DNA of 64,000 nt, taken from Struthidea cinerea (taxonomy: Eukaryota > Chordata > Aves > Passeriformes > Corcoracidae). A program made the translations under genes and the position numbers. This document shows, one piece after another, positions 37,101 to 48,665 of the stretch. Position 1 is the first letter of the stretch. Each line of letters begins with the position of its first letter. The DNA lies in contig VZTI01001722.1 in the NCBI GenBank assembly GCA_013397865.1, positions 295,151-359,150 of the forward strand, in the 5' to 3' direction. A model generated the notes under the pieces. That model did no database searches. It worked only from the letters and a program-made list of their open reading frames with translations, and was not told where the DNA came from.

Positions 37101-39270
37101 GCAGTCTTCCATCATCCCGCAGTGTGTTTTGGTTTTCTTAAGGCAGAATGAAAAGTGGGGCAGTCCATGGCCAATGTATTTGACCTTACTACCTCTGCAG
37201 TAGTTGAGTCTCCTCCTACCCAGAACTACTCTGGTCAGATTGTCAAATTCCCCTTCTGCTCACTGCCTTTCAGAAAGGGTTCAAATTTAGTGTCTCCATT
37301 TTAGCACATTTTAAGCAGCACTTTTAGTTTTCAAATGGTTTTTTTTTTCCCTCTGAAGCCTTGTCCTTTTAAACTCTGATGTTTCACCTTCTGGTCCTAG
37401 CAGTGTAAACCTTTTGTGACCTGAATGTTTTGACTGTCCATCAGTAGGCCAAAATGTGACTGGAATTTATTACAATTACTTACTCTGTTCTTCCTGGAGC
37501 CCTTTGGAAAGCCTGGCTGGGAGCTTGGAAAAAGGATTTGATCCAAAAGGCAGGCAGTAAAGGAAACAGAGAAGTGTCTGTGAATGTATGGTAACACCAA
37601 TTATCTTCTTCCGTGTGTTTATTCAGCAAAATCATTACTTTATGTGTAATAGGGTTGGCAGCATGTTCATTGCCTTTACAGGGTCTACAGAATCCTCTCT
37701 TCTGACCCAAACATAGAAGGTGGTGGGTACAAATACAGGAAAAGTGTAGAAACCAGTGTATTTCTTCGGCTGGCATTATGTTTCTAGGTAATGAATGACT
37801 TAAAATTGTTAGGAGCTGTAGCAAAGCTCATTTACAGCTCTATTGATTTTTGTTATCATGAGTGCCATTATTGCCTTCCCAGCCTTAGATGAATGATCAG
37901 TAACTTAACACATGAAAGCAGCGTATGTTTGTGTCCAGAGAAGGAAGAGAGCTAGTGCAAGATGTATGACCACCGACAATTAAAATGAAATTTTTAAACA
38001 TTTCTTATTAAAATGATATACCCAATTTGTAAGTGCAGCTATTGATGAAGATTCTGTAATTAATTTAAGCAGCAGCAAAGAAAAACAACTGTAAATAAAT
38101 GAGGCAGGAGAGATGAGATGATACAAGCCTGGAGTGGGGCGTTAGAGAGCTGAGGTCTATTTCTGACTCTGCCAGCATTTGATCTGCTGCCAGGCTGTTT
38201 GAATTTTTTTCTCATTGCACTTTTTTCTGCCATATACAAGACCTTTTGGAGCACAGTTTACTTAATACAGTTTTGAAAAATTGGTGAGATAGATCCTGGC
38301 TCCTGTCAGCATGAGTCGATGTTAAAATAATACAGAATTAAAACCCCACACCTATTACTCTAATTTTTCTTACAGCACTAGATCAAGATGGAAAGATAGA
38401 GTTCTACTACAATTAATAGATGCATATCACATATGGCAACCCCTCTAATTAATCTGGCACAATGTTCTTTAAATGTTTCCATTGAATCACTTTTAAAAGG
38501 ACCTGTCAAGAAGCTGAATCTCCCATTTGTTTTAGGACTGCAGTAGTTCTTTTATTTAGTGTCTGCATTGCACTCTTTTTCCAAATTCATCCCACCACAA
38601 TGTTATCCAAACGTCTTTATCTGCCTTGCATCTGAGATGAGCCAATAGTGCACTGGTGAGAGACAGGGCTCCTTCTGGACAAGCTAACTTCTTAGAACAA
38701 GATTTTCATGGTCTTAACTTCTCTTGAAATGAAAAGTTTATTTGTAAAGCACAGGGTAAAAGAAAGACCAAAACTGTTCCTGAGAAAAAGATGAACGTGG
38801 GGGAAAGAACCAAAATTATTCGTTCATAACTATAGATATAGCATGATCAAAAATAGTTACTGTAGAGTAGAAATTAGTTGTTTAATTTAGAGTATAAAAT
38901 ATATTTATGTGATTTATGCTTGATTAATTACTAAATTTGTAGATTAGGAAAATGATATCCCATAAAATATAGGGAGTGAGGATCACTTACCTGGAAAACC
39001 ATGCACAATCAACTTAGAGCATTTCTTGTTCTGAACTGGCATTGGTATGAAGTGAAAAACAACTAATGGTCTTTGAGACAGACACATGAGAAACCCTGTT
39101 ATCTGTCTTTTTTTTCTCATTCCTGCTGTAGAATACTTTATTTCAGGCTTACAACAGATCTTGTACTTTTTAGAGCTAACTTTGGTCGCAGAGCATAGAA
39201 CCACTTCTCCACTCAGTGGTTTGAACCTGTGGGAAGCATAGATTTTTCTTTCCAGGCAACACAGCACACA
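34111..39270. other. unique noncoding stretch
   Basis: No repeat family is recognised. Items seen are a short (TTGG)n tract near 35036-35050 and small pyrimidine-rich runs. A minus-strand exon-like segment at 38991-39226 is treated as a finding. A GTAAGT donor-like site on the minus strand near 34360 has only a 25-base AG-bounded segment before it. Nothing else supports a gene. Confidence 0.55.
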
Positions 39271-39395
39271 ATCACAGAATTGAATCATAGAATCATTAAG
39301 ATTGCAAAAGACCTCCCAGATCATCAAGTTCTACCATTGGCCAAATCTATAGAAAAAACCACCCCAAAATACTTAATGTGTCTTTCAGAAACACA
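39271..39395 (-). mobile_element. CR1 LINE 3' tail fragment
   Basis: It begins with ATCACAGAATTGAATCATAG and AATCATTAAGATTGCAAAAG, then ACCTCCCAGATCATCAAGTT, the reverse complement of a CR1 subfamily tail with the 3' end at the left. The further match decays by about 39395. It is strongly 5'-truncated and diverged from the tail at 39951-40088, so it comes from a different subfamily or age class. Confidence 0.82.
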
Positions 39396-39950
39396 CTTAG
39401 GTTAGATTTCTTGGATTCACAGTTGGACTTTGCAACTTTTCAGTTTTTAATTTATTTTGATTAGCGGAGCATTTTCCCTGCTCCAACCCTCATAAAAGTG
39501 TAGTGTTTATCCTTACATTTTTCTGTACAAGGAGCCAGAGCTGTGACAACAACCTTGCTCACAATGACACAGCAAATGCAAATCTAAGACTCAACCCCAA
39601 GCCTGCTCCATTCCATAGAGGGTTGTAACAATTAAAATATGGGTTAACTAATGTGACTGGAACAGCAGTGTTATCCATGACTAAGCAGCAGAGTAGAAAT
39701 GTGGAGAATGAAGGACTAATATAACCATGCAGTGAAAAGAAGGAAGTCACCACACAGATGATGTGGTTTTTTAAATCTGAGTTGTAGGCAGGTCTTCTGT
39801 CAGTAAAGCACATGCTTAGGGTTACGTGGTGCAAAACATTTGGGTGCTTGTGAAAAGTCACTCTCCAAAATGCCTGCTGGCTTCTTCCAAAAGTGCAGTG
39901 TTCTGAATAATCCCAGGACACTAAGTACCATCAAGATGTAACACAAAATT

Positions 39951-40088
39951 GCTGGAAGCGTTCAAGGCCGGGTTGGATGGGGCTCTGAGCAACCTGGTCT
40001 AGTGGAAGGTGTCCCTGCCCATGGCAGGGGGGGTGGAACTAGGTGGTCTTTAAGATTCCTCCCAACCAAAGCCATTCTATGATTCTGT
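39951..40088 (+). mobile_element. CR1 LINE 3' tail fragment
   Basis: It contains GGTTGGATGGGGCTCTGAGC, the block CCTGCCCATGGCAGGGGG, TTCCTCCCAACC and the terminal CATTCTATGATTCTG at about 40073-40087. These are the standard blocks of the avian CR1 3' end in plus orientation. Only about 140 bp remain. Confidence 0.92.
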
Positions 40089-40968
40089 CAAACTTGGGTC
40101 AGGTCAGGACACAAGTACAGAGCACCAAAAATGCCCTGTAAATAGGCAACACTTGATCGCAAATGGAGTCAGCAATTATGATGGACTTCTGTCTTCTTTT
40201 CTTCCTTCCAATCTTATTGAAAGGGAAAAGATGAAAAACATTTTGAAAGGCATGGGAACACAGCATTAAACTTAGGCTGCCTGGTGTTTCCATTCTGAGG
40301 CCAGCTTTCTCACATAAAACTTTGAAATGCAAGTTGACAGAAAAGTTCTGGATAAAAAAGAAAAGCAGCTGAGTCAGGAAAAAAAGCATGGGAAGATCGA
40401 TGCTTTTGTTCTCCAAAAGGCTTCATTTAGTGTTTTGCTGGAAGAGAATAAGGCTTTGCTTTGGTCTCTCCCTTGCATGTTGTAATTTTAGTATTGCTCA
40501 TAAATGTTCTTTGTCACCAATGCAGAGCATGAGGAAATATGTCCAACACTAGGTTATTGCTGTCTAGGCTATTTTCCTAAAAGTTTCATGCGCGAAAATT
40601 TGCAGTGGGTGCTAGGTTGTGATAAAACCAATTCCCAGTCAAGGGTAACAAATAGTATAGGAGGATGGTTACAATATTTTTTTAATAGAAACCATTAAAT
40701 CAGGTATTTACTCATTTTCTCATTGGAGGCTACTCAGAATTGTAGTAACTCACAAATGGATTATGCAATAAAGTATGGGATGGTATAAAAATGAGAAAAC
40801 AATAGATTGAACTGAGAGAAAACTATGCCTTTGTTCTTTTGGGAGTAATAGGGTTTTGGGGTCATGAGGCCTTATTTGTGTCCATTCCTTATTGGAATTT
40901 TGAAAGGTTTAGGGTGGATCTGGGAAAAGTGTAAAGTTATTACAGGCAACTTAGCAGGAAAAAAAAAA

Positions 40969-41028
40969 NNNNNNNNNNNNNNNNNNNNNNNNNNNNNNNN
41001 NNNNNNNNNNNNNNNNNNNNNNNNNNNN
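40969..41028. other. assembly gap, 60 N
   Basis: Sixty undetermined bases are preceded by an A run (40959-40968) and followed after 29 bases by a longer A run. The true length is unknown. Translations across it are meaningless. Confidence 1.
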
Positions 41029-41057
41029 GTTAAAAGTTTTTCAGGAAACTTAAAAAG

Positions 41058-41081
41058 AAAAAAAAAAAAAAAAAAAAAAAA
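41058..41081. repeat. poly(A) run of 24 followed by (AG)n
   Basis: A homopolymer of 24 A leads into a short AG repeat. With the adjacent gap, it suggests a larger A-rich microsatellite or retroposon tail that the assembly did not resolve. Confidence 0.95.
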
Positions 41082-43254
41082 GAGAGAGAAAATTGGTGCA
41101 TATGCCAATGAATGCCTTGAATGGTCTCTGTAATTAGCTACTGCTGGCTGAGGGCAATCACTCCCCAGGTTACTGACTTCTGAACTCCTTGGAGAGAATC
41201 TGTGCCCTAAGCACTGTTGTCACAATAAAGACATGCTGGGAACTTATGGGTTGCCTGGGAATCTGGCAACTCTGACCTGCTTCTTTTGATCGTCACCAAC
41301 TGCCTCTTCCTCCTCTTGGCTCCTTGTCTTGCCTTCTGCAAGTGTTAAGATAGATCTGTTGCTGCCTTACCTCATTTATCCAGGCTCTGCTCCTTTTTTG
41401 GGATATTCTTTCCTATTTGAAGTTTTGTGAACAGCAGGTTTTGGCCTGACTGCCAACTGTGTTCCTAAACTTGGTTTGTATACTGTGATTGTGGACCCTA
41501 ACAGCCTCACTTTCTCATTGAATCAGTCACTTTTACCCCTCATCCACTCTAGGCTTATTCTGCACTTTCCCCCCATTTGTTTTGTCCACATCTGGGACAA
41601 TATCCCCAGCCGAACACTTCAGCAAGCGTCATCCCAGGCAGGCTGTGGATTTCTCCATCTCCTACTGCACAGAAAGCACATCAGTATGACATTAGAGTGC
41701 ATATTCTGATTACAGCATGTGTGATTCAAATCACTAATACAGTTAATTTCTTTTCCTATATATGATACTTAAACCTCCATCCCATAGCACAAATAGGATG
41801 ACAGTGATAGTGTGACAGAAGATTGCTCCACTTTGCTGCAATTTCTGCTCTGTATTAGTAAAAACTGTTGATTGACAATTCTACCTCATTTCCAGAGATG
41901 CCTCTTCTCAGGAACCCGGCATGTAGTTATATATTTGAAGATGTTCCCATGAATATTGCTTACAGGAAGATGCCTTCAGGACATTCATGGTGGAAAGGAG
42001 ATTATCTATGTTCTGTGTCTGTGTTATCTTTCTGAATGATCCTGTACTTCTGCTTAGGTTCCCTTTTGGCTGTTATAAGTGGTTTGCACACTGCATGCTC
42101 TGAACTAGAAGCAGGCAAAGTACCAAGGAAACACAAATGCTTTTGTTCCAGGAAAGTAACCCGCATGCTTTTAGGGTTTACAGAATGTGAATAGGTAAAC
42201 CTAAAAGGCTGCCAAAGATGCTAGGGAAAGTTTGGTCTGTTAATATAATATAAATCTACTTTTTAAATATAGCAATTAACACATGGAAAATTTTAAATCA
42301 CAAAAGTGGTGTGAAGAGAAGTATGCATTTCCCCTGTGCATTAGAGGGAGCCATACAGATACTCAGGAGAATCTGCCTAATAATACTTTCTTTTCTCTCT
42401 AAGTAGTAGCAGTAGAAAAATTTGCTAGGTAGTAATTTAAAAAAAATTACTCTTATACCAATTTTACCATCAATATAGTCTGTTCTGCACTTTGTGCATG
42501 GATTCTCATCCCACTGAAAGTTATAAAAAAATGCTTGAGAGAAGATCTAGACTTCCCTTGTCTTTTTTGTTATATGCTTTAGAAGCACATGTTAAATTTG
42601 AACAAGTTGTTGATGATAAGAGTTAACTGGAGTATTGGAGTAACACGTAATGGAGACTTGTCTCCAGGTGAGCACTTAACAGCTCCCAGTGCCCTGTTGG
42701 TACACAAACTGGTAACTGGCCCAAAGTAATTTCTCTTGGCTCTATTCCTCTTTCCTCACCCATGATGAAGGGGTACCTCCTTCCCCAGCAGTGACTATGT
42801 TACATCATCAATACCTGCCTGCTCCTTCTCCTCTGTGTCCCAGTTCCTGCTGGGTATATTGGCTGTGAGCCAACCTGGACCATGGATTTCATTGTCCTGA
42901 TTCCCTTTGCTGAATGTCTGACCAGGGCAGTGGCAGCAGGACTAGAGGGAATTGAACAGCACATCCTGCCCTAGAGAGGTGCTAAAGAGGAAAAACTGCT
43001 TTTATCAGCAAAATCATCACTGTTGCCAACTATCTGCCTGCAGTTTATGAGTACAAGGAAGTCTTGCCATGTGTGAGAAGGTAAGATTAGGCTCTAATTA
43101 AAAAACTGCAGGGGAATCTTTGCACGAGTCAATGTGCAACACCCATGAGAGGAAAAATCAAATTAGGTTGGAAAGGTTTTATTGAGGCAACTGAGACCGT
43201 ATCTGACATGCTACTTAGACTGATCCCGCTGTGCAGGAGCCAGAGAATTTTTTT

Positions 43255-43500
43255 TTAACATGAGAAACATTGTGAGAGAGGGTGCCGGACTGTCTGAAAC
43301 TTGTGCCTCCTCTTCTCTGGTAGATTCTCCTATTTGAAAATGCCATAGTAATTGAAATTACAACCAAATGAGACCTTGTCATGGACACACTAAATATCCA
43401 GGGGCATGCAGACTGTGATTCAGTAGATTGGTGGGCAGGGCATTCCACTGGGAGGTGGACATGTGGGTTTAAGGTTTTGCTCCAGGAAACATTTGTATCT
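43255..43500. repeat. possible ancient amniote SINE/LINE relic
   Basis: The block from about 43422, containing GGTGGGCAGGGCATTCCACT followed by GGGAGGTGGACATGTGGG, resembles a tRNA-like promoter-box segment of old repeats that I remember from turtle and crocodile DNA. The resemblance is partial and made from memory, and the edges are unclear. If correct, this is a very old insertion kept in birds, a class sometimes turned into regulatory DNA. Confidence 0.25.
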
Positions 43501-45540
43501 TTAACTTGATGTATAATTTTGAATCTTATATTTTGCAAGGAAAAAACCTTCAAACTAGTCCAAGCTGATAATATTTTTTTACCTTGTGTAACATAAACCC
43601 CGTTAATATTACTGCCCTAACTGCATATCTTAGTCTTTGACTTTTAGATCACAGCAGATCTTGTTTACATTATCAGTCCATTACATGTCCTGAAGCAAAG
43701 TTCAGAAAATGAAAACAAAACCTTTCAGTAAAATATATTTTGCAAAATTTGAGATGGCAAAACAAGTATGGAGTTTCAGAAAGCTTTCAGAAGTAAAATA
43801 ATAAAATATTTGTAACTATTTTTCCATTATATATTTAAGAAAAACTGTATACAAAGGCAGTATTATTAATCTTAAAAATTCAGTTTTAGGAGTCAGTAGT
43901 TACTTACATTCTATTTGCTGCTTTAAAAGGCAGTAACAAAACCCAGCCAAGAATTCTAATTTTTTAATTAGCATTATTAGAAAGGGAAGTAGCATCAAGG
44001 AGCTTGTTACACTTGTCTAATTGGTCTCAGCTAGGAGTGAATGCGAAAATACACTTGGAGTAGCCTCAGTGATGATCAGACCTCACCCCACAGTGCCCAT
44101 GGCAGTGCCCTGTAGCTGGATCATTGCAGGGAGGAAGCCTCCTGATTTGTTGCTACACATGACCATGGTTTATACCATGAGCCTTTCTAATAAGGGAGCT
44201 ACTTGAATAACATTGAATGTCTCTAATAAATCAGTAAATGAAGAGAATGTTTATACCATTATCTATTTAACTGGTCTCATTTAGTTTTCTCCTGGACTTC
44301 TACATGAAATTTTATTAAAATTAATGCAATTAATTTATGTTCCAGCCATTTAAAATTAGCTGCTTACCTAAAGACTATAGGACTATAAGTGCTCTTTAAT
44401 GAAAGCATGGCTCAGGGTTTCATTTGGACTTAAATAAGAGTGTAATTAGAGCACTGGCAAGAAAGAATGGATTCCTCAGGAACTAAGAGAAGGCACTTGT
44501 CCATCTTCTGTTTATACCAATGACATGGGCACTCTTAAAGCTCTCTGTATGGTCTGTATCTGCTCCGGGCATGTCTGCTCAGGCCTGGGTTTGCTACCTC
44601 TGATGCCATTGCTGTGCTAAACTGGCTTTTGAGGCTATTATTCAGGATGTGAGGTTTCAGGAAGCAGTTTCCTGGATGGTGATGATAATAGATGCATCGG
44701 GTTCTTTCCCCTTTTGCACTGCTGCCACGTTGCCTCACTCTGGACCAGCTGCATTCCTCCTGCCAATCACATGGTAATGACGAGGCACTGAGATAGATGC
44801 TGCTTGTAAAAATCATATGAGACCTGAGTTCAACGTGAGTGCAGTGTCTGTACTTACATAACAGGAGAAAACAGTTCCTGGAGGGAAAAATTGAGGCCTC
44901 CCAGCTAATTGCTGGGTGATATTCTTTTTAGCTTCTGTTATGCAGGAAACAAAACTAGGTGGGGATAGCGGTGTCTTCAGGTTTTAAAATATATGTCTAT
45001 AGCAAGGCTAAGGGGTAATTAGAAGCTTTTTTGGAATTCTAAGTTCCATAAAATTCAGAGTTTTATTTTTAAACCGTGATATCACTAGGTGTAAAGTGTG
45101 TTGGAAGTCGAGTCCATTAAGTCTGTGGATTCAGGTTCAGATAGAAATGGTCTATCATACTGAGCAGAAGTTCTCCTGCCACCAGTTGGTGTGTATGAGC
45201 AGACTGTTGCAAATTCCACCTCAGTCACAGGCTTGCAGTGTATCAGGGAAAAGAGAGGTTGGGGCTGGTTCTGGTGACTCTAAGCAAAGGCAGGGGAGAT
45301 AACAAGGGCACAGTCTGAATGCTCCTGAGGGAAAAACTGTAGAGAAACAAGCCAGGAGGGATAGTCAGCATGGGTGAGCTTTCTAATGCCCCCTTGTCCT
45401 ATAGCCATTCTTTTGTGCTCGGGATGTTCAGACCACACATAATGCATGGATGGTTGTTATCGGACTATGATGTGCATGTGTCCAAAACACCACTGCCTTC
45501 CTGGGAGCCATGCAAAGAGAAAAATGGCAGGGTTTGTTTT

Positions 45541-45702
45541 GAATCATAGAAGCATAGTATCAGTCACAGAATGCTATGAGTTAGGAGGAATCTTAAGGAT
45601 TATCTGGTTCCAGCCCCACTGCCATGGGCAGGAACACCTCTCACAAGACCAGTTTTCTCTGCCCCTGAACCTGTCCCTGAACACTTCTAGGGATGGGGTA
45701 TT
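45541..45702 (-). mobile_element. CR1 LINE 3' tail fragment
   Basis: It starts with degraded octamer repeats (AATCATAGAAGCATAG), then GAGTTAGGAGGAATCTTAAG, CCACTGCCATGGGCAGGAAC and a CCCTGAACACTTCTAGGGAT block. This is the reverse complement of the CR1 3' end, so the element is on the minus strand. The same conserved TGCCATGGGCAGG core occurs in the plus-strand copy at 39951-40088. It is truncated and inactive. Confidence 0.9.
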
Positions 45703-46979
45703 CTTTAGTCACTGTAATGATTTCTTCTTTGAAAAGCATGTGTAAATTATGAGTTACTTTATTTTAAAAATGGGTATTACTATGCATGACTCAGTTTTGC
45801 AGTGCTTCAGAGAGACAGTTTTCCTTTGTCTTCAAGATACTATCAGTGCCGGTTATGTTGTGAGTGAAGTGCTGTAACTTAACTCAGAAATAGAATATGA
45901 TTAAACTATGGTGAGGATAGGGAGAGAAGAGAAAAATCAGACTTCATCTACAGCAATTCTCGAATTGCCGTGAGACTCTTGGTTATGTAACGATTGAGTT
46001 GTCTGAGATTTCATCTATAAAGCGAAGCCTAGTCATTATGTATTAAAAAATCTCTTGCATCCACTTTATTTATTCTTTGATATTTATTCTTGAATCACTG
46101 AAACAATCAGGAGTAAGGAATAGACAATTAAGGGGAGAATCGCACTACTAAACACTGTGTAGTGATTATTCATTCCGGTAAAAAGATTTTTTTTTTCCCC
46201 TGATATATTTGTATTAGATGGTACAAATACATTTAACTTTCAGGAGAATATCACAGCTGAACACTACGTTTCCAAGATGTTCCATGGAATTAGTATTTCT
46301 CTCAAAACTGTTTGCAGTTTTATAGGTGAACTGTGAACCATCATCTCTGAATCTGTTCATAAACTGCTATAGGCACTTACTCCAATACCTCTCAAATGCC
46401 TCATATTTTGAGGGTTGTTGCTCATATTATCTCTAAAGTTGCCCATAACTCCACCAAACCTAGTATCCCTCTAGTATCCCAAGTATCTTGTCTGTTATGA
46501 AAAACTGCACACTGTAATTAAGAGATGTCAAAGTTCACGTAGAGAAAGCTATTTATGCAGAAGAAGATATGAATTGCAGAAGATACGAGTTTTCCAGTTT
46601 TCATTGCTTCCTGCACCCTGTTTTCTGTCACACAGGGCCTAAACCGCAGGAGGGATGTGTTCAGTTCTGTGTCCTGCAGCCTTAACCCCTGGTGATACAG
46701 ACCTGCCAGGGCACAGGGTGACTGTCCCCATCCCACCTACATCTTCAGCCTTGGGCTGTCACGCAGCCAAGGTGCACAGCAGAGCCAGCAGATGGAAAGT
46801 GCTCCTGGACTCAGAGTTCAGCTGGACCTATGATGTCTTAGATTAAATTTTTTGACGTGGGATTTTGATACTTGTCACTCAGATTTCTGTCAGAAGTTAA
46901 CTGTTTTTCCTGGTGTCTACTGCTGTAATTTTATTTTTAGTATGTGCACAAGTGGCCAAACCAAACCATGACAATCTTG

Positions 46980-47250
46980 GCAGCGTTCAGTGTGTTTCGA
47001 GCGTGCCTGGCCAGCAGGTCGTTCCCTGTGCAGTTAATCATAATGTACATCTGGCCATGTAGCCAACACAGATTGTCCTGAAAGCCCAGCTGTGGCTGCT
47101 GCCTACACATTGGCTATGGCCGCTGGCAATTGAGGCGGGACCAGAGGTAATGCAGTCTGTCAAATACTGTTATCTGAATGATAGGCTTTCAGCGCAGAAG
47201 CAGATTGGAACTCATTTTGTCTGCTGGCAAAATGCTACTGTGCCACTAAG
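46980..47250. promoter_or_regulatory. CpG-containing block, possible conserved element
   Basis: About seven CpGs occur within 250 bp in a window where CpG is rare. The block has a CAGCTG E-box, TTAATCATAATG homeodomain-like cores and CAATTG. No open frame or repeat explains it. Retention of CpG in AT-rich bird DNA suggests hypomethylation or constraint. An enhancer is the simplest guess, and no conservation data are available here. Confidence 0.25.
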
Positions 47251-48645
47251 AAGTTATGACATAGCTAAACTGACCATCAAAGATGCTCAGATTTAAGATG
47301 AAGTAGAAGAAGAGAGGAGGGAAAGAAAGCTGCGATGGCAGCTTAAAAAAAACAACGGGGTAGTTATAGGTGGATCAGGGAGGTAAAAGTTACAAGCAGT
47401 AGGTGCTGAAGAAGGTGACTGCTCTGAAATCTCTGAGAAGGAATTTTGTGGACTAATGCACTCAAAAACAGCAGCATGTAAAACTTTCTGCAGTGCAGTC
47501 AGCAATGGGAGGAGTATTCTAGAGTGTCCCAAGAAGGTTGCTGGGCCTCACCAATGTACCTGACATGGGCATTTACTGTCCAAAGTTGCATTCATAGCTC
47601 AGATTCCTACCCTCATGAGAGAAATTGCAGGAATGTAGGCTCAGTGCTTATGCATCCGGCAGTTGGCAGGGAAGGTGAAATGGAGAGCAAGTAGCACACT
47701 CACTACCCACCCTTTCTTAGCAATCATTAAAGTGTCATTTCTCACTTTTTCCCGTAGCTGCAGGCAGAAACGTTGCTGCTAATTTTCAGCTCCCTGCTAA
47801 CACTTAAATTAAGGCTCTAGAGAGACTTGGTTGGGTTTTTTAACACCTGAGTGGTTGTTTGACAGCTTGCAAAGTAGCAGCTGAATACTGGTGAGGTTGA
47901 GAACTAGGTGTTGTCCAAGGGTAAATACGTGTGGCAGGGAGGCAGGGTAAATTCACAACAAAAATAGACTGTACTGACCTGGGAATGAGGATACTTGAAA
48001 CAAAATTTCTGCAGGCAAACCTGTTCTGAGAGTATAAAGACCAAAACAAGCTCCTTTGCCTTGCTGATGTGTTTGGTAGACCTTAACATGACCTTGGAAG
48101 AGTCGCATGGTTCAAAAAGAAGGGTCAAGAGACAAGGGTCTAGGCTGGGGGACTTAAACAGAAGCCAGGATGGAGTTCAAGCCCTAGATGTTAACCTGGC
48201 ATAACATGCAGAATGAGTGCCACAATGGTCTGTAAGAGTCAGATGGAGGATAGCACCTCTTCATCTCTTCACAAAAAGCTGCTTTGAGCATGAATTACCA
48301 GTGTGAGGAGATCACACGCGTTTGTGCTTAAAGCTGCCCTGTTGACCTGTTAAAACATTCTCTATTATGGGAAAAAAAGATTTGCTGAACTTGATGTTCC
48401 AGGAGCCATGGTTGACGACAAGCAGTAGCACAGGCTGATAGCACCGGGAAGCCAACTAATTTCTGCATGTATTTCTTATGAGGCTCTTCCACTGATACTG
48501 CAGCTTTGGACACACAAATTATAGTGAACTTTGGATAAAGTCATAAAGGAAGTGAGGGATTATCAGAACTTTACAAGTTGGGTCAAATAATGGGACTGCA
48601 TATGGTTATTCATTGTCACTTGGGAGTTTTCTATGGGTGTTAAGA

Positions 48646-48665
48646 GACATATTTTGACATATTTT
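48646..48665. repeat. 10-bp tandem duplication
   Basis: GACATATTTT occurs twice in direct succession, without mismatch. Confidence 0.9.

Larger units (their letters stand above)
40089..45540. other. unique noncoding stretch with an assembly gap
   Basis: It includes the N gap and A run (separate entries), a hairpin AGTAATTT/AAATTACT at about 42431-42451, and a possible ancient repeat relic at 43255-43500. No gene is recognised. Confidence 0.5.
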
